This document shows positions 62,050-64,000 of a stretch of 64,000 bases of DNA, piece after piece (position 1 is the first letter of the stretch; each line of letters begins with the position of its first letter). This stretch comes from Nemania diffusa (taxonomy: Eukaryota > Ascomycota > Sordariomycetes > Xylariales > Xylariaceae): contig JBBPUQ010000003.1 in assembly GCA_038501195.1 (NCBI GenBank), positions 4,680,501-4,744,500 of the forward strand. Reading direction: 5' to 3'. The position numbers were made by a program, and so were the translations under genes. Below the pieces are notes generated by a model. The model saw only the letters and a program-made list of their open reading frames with translations. It did not search any database and was not told the origin of the DNA.

Positions 62050-64000
62050 TAAGTTTTAAACTAGTTTTTTTTATTTAATAATATATAATAAATAGTTTTT
62101 TAAAATAAATAAAATATAAAAAGCTAAAATAAATATATTTATATATTAACTTTAAAAAATATTATTTTAATAAAATATATTTAAAATTATTTAATTAAAT
62201 TAAATAGCAGTTTATTTAATATATTATATATTAAAACTTTAATTTATATATTTTTTTATTATTATTGGTAATATATTATATTATTAATAATATATAGTTT
62301 TATAAATAATATTTCAATATTAAATTTAAATAAAAAAAAAATAATTAAAAAACTATAATATTATATAAACAATAATAATAGTAAAAATAATATATTTAAT
62401 AATTTTAAACTTTTAATTAGTTATATTTTTTTATTTTAATAATTAATTTGTTTATTTAAAATTTAAAATAAATATTTAAAGCTAATATTATTATAAAAGT
62501 AGTTTATATAAAATTTTTAAAATATATTATTATATAATAATAATATAATAATATAATTATTTTATAACTTATAACTTTTTTAATACTATAAATATAAAAC
62601 TATTTAAAAATAATAAATTTTAATAATTTATATTAATGCTACTTTTATATTTAATTTTTTTTTAATATTAAATGTTTTTTTTTTATAAAATATATTATTT
62701 AAATTATAATAATAAAATATATTAATAAAACAATATATATTAAATGTTAATATAAATAAATTTAATATTAAAAATATATAAATATATTTATAATATAAAA
62801 CTTTTTATATTATATAATTTTAATTAAAATTAAATAAAGTTAACAAAATAAATAATATAAACAAAATAAAAAATATAAATAAAACAATTAAAGTTAATAA
62901 AATAAATAATATAAATAAAACAAAAAATATAAACAAAACTAATAAAATAAATAATATAAACAAAGTTAATAAAAAAAGCAATAAAAATATAAATATATTT
63001 ATTAATATAATATTTAACTAAAAAGTATTTTTAAAAAAGAAAATAATAACAATTATTTTTATTTAAAAAAAATTTATTAAATATTAAAAAATTATTGCTA
63101 TTAAAACTTTTTTTATAATAATAAAATATATATATTATATTTAATTTAACAACTTTTTAAATAATATAAAATAAATAAAATATAAAAAGTTAGCTTTTAA
63201 TATAATAAATATTATATATAATTTTACTTTATAATAATAAAAAAATAAATATATATAAATTTAATAAATAAATAACTTTGAAATTTTATTATTTATTTAT
63301 TAAAAACTTTATATAAATATATATAAATAATTTATATATTTTTAAACTTTTACTTTTTATAAATATAAAATAAATATTAATATTTATTAATTTTTATATA
63401 ATTAATTATATAAAATATATATATTAAACAAAAATATTAAAAAATATTATATTATAAAGTTTTTTATATAAAGTTTTATATTATTTTAACTATTAATATA
63501 ATATATAAAATAAATAATAAAATATATATATATATAAAAATATAAATTTATTATAAATAAAATAAATAAATTTATATTAATATATTTTTAAAATTAATAA
63601 CTTAAGTTTTATTATTTATAATTATTTAAGTTTTTAATTTTTTAAATATTTAAATTAAATATATTTTTATTTTTTTTATTTTTTTTATTGTTTTTATTGT
63701 TTTTATTATTTTTACTATTTTTGTTATTTTTATTATTTTTAAAGTTTTTTATAATATAATTATTATTATTTATATTAAAAAATTAATTAAAAAATATTTT
63801 TATAATATTTTTTAAAATAATATAAGTTATATTTATAATAATATTATATTAAATTTATAAATAATTATATTAAAACAAAAATAAAAAAATAAAACTATTA
63901 ACTTTAATATAAATAATATATTTATATTTATAATTAATAATTTTATTTTTTATTTTATTAATAGTTTTGATTTTTTTATTTTATATTTAATTAAATATAA

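Larger units (their letters stand above)
38390..64000. repeat. extremely AT-rich, ORF-free block (probable RIP-type repeat region)
   Basis: From about 38,450 to the window end almost every 60-base line holds only 0-6 G or C, against roughly 40-50% in the genes. No ORF of note exists on either strand. Repeated segments inside (42,966/43,776; 43,434/43,544; 53,653/61,861) differ almost only by C/T and G/A changes, the signature of repeat-induced point mutation. The left edge, around 38,405-38,445, is less mutated. No TTAGGG telomere repeats are seen. The block could be a cluster of destroyed transposons, a pericentromeric or centromeric segment, or a subtelomere; it runs off the window so its size is unknown. 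Confidence 0.88.

Noticed and set aside
38450..64000. Mitochondrial DNA or plasmid origin of the AT block
   Set aside because: No respiratory-chain, rRNA or tRNA genes or polymerase ORFs are present. Transition-biased repeats and a junction with a nuclear gene fit mutated nuclear repeats better.
1..64000. CRISPR array, telomere repeats, rDNA, biosynthetic or heterokaryon-incompatibility cluster
   Set aside because: Looked for on both strands; no regular spaced repeats, TTAGGG tracts, rRNA motifs, or PKS, NRPS, NLR or HET-domain signatures were seen.

Overview
The window is nuclear DNA of a filamentous ascomycete (Pezizomycotina, most likely Sordariomycetes; the class is an inference). The evidence is short GT-AG introns of about 50-110 nt with CTAAC/CTGAC-type branch sites, fungal-type proteins (mitochondrial DNA polymerase Mip1, Slx8-like RING ligase, neurochondrin-family protein, fungal ClC channel, DHA-type MFS transporter) and a 25-kb AT-only block typical of an ascomycete subjected to repeat-induced mutation. 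No ribosomal RNA, intact tRNA, CRISPR array or operon is visible.

Layout. 1.08-3.09 kb (-): neurochondrin-family gene, divergent from 3.66-6.56 kb (+): ClC chloride channel/exchanger with two CBS domains. 7.63-9.48 kb (-): Slx8-like SUMO-targeted ubiquitin ligase. 9.5-12.9 kb: long gene-free stretch. 12.86-14.24 kb (+): five-exon atypical protein kinase. 14.5-14.74 kb: a SINE-like element with a tRNA-like head. 16.0-17.97 kb (-): two adjacent dead genes, a short-chain dehydrogenase and a glycerophosphodiester phosphodiesterase. 19.3-19.75 kb (+): small orphan ORF. 20.08-20.73 and 25.91-26.50 kb: two copies, in opposite orientation, of one non-autonomous hAT-like element; the second has an exact 8-bp target duplication and lies about 330 bp upstream of the MIP1 start codon. 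22.74-24.59 kb (-): MFS transporter. 26.83-30.35 kb (+): MIP1. 31.38-33.84 kb (-): single-pass membrane protein with a long low-complexity tail, preceded by a leader (33.84-35.1 kb) that appears to be cut by six introns. 36.72-38.37 kb (-): carboxylesterase whose 5' end is missing at the edge of the AT block. 38.4-64.0 kb: block with only a few percent G+C and no ORFs, in which diverged repeat copies differ almost only by transitions.

The window joins a conserved housekeeping segment (genome maintenance: Mip1, Slx8; ion transport: ClC) to an accessory segment showing gene decay, small transposons and a mutated repeat block. The genes do not form one pathway, and I see no biosynthetic or defence cluster. 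The most unusual signals are the extreme composition and the residual-cytosine context of the AT block, the multi-intron leader, and the small hAT-like element family.

Exon coordinates were worked out by hand from splice signals and reading-frame continuity. Protein families were recognised by eye, not by database search.
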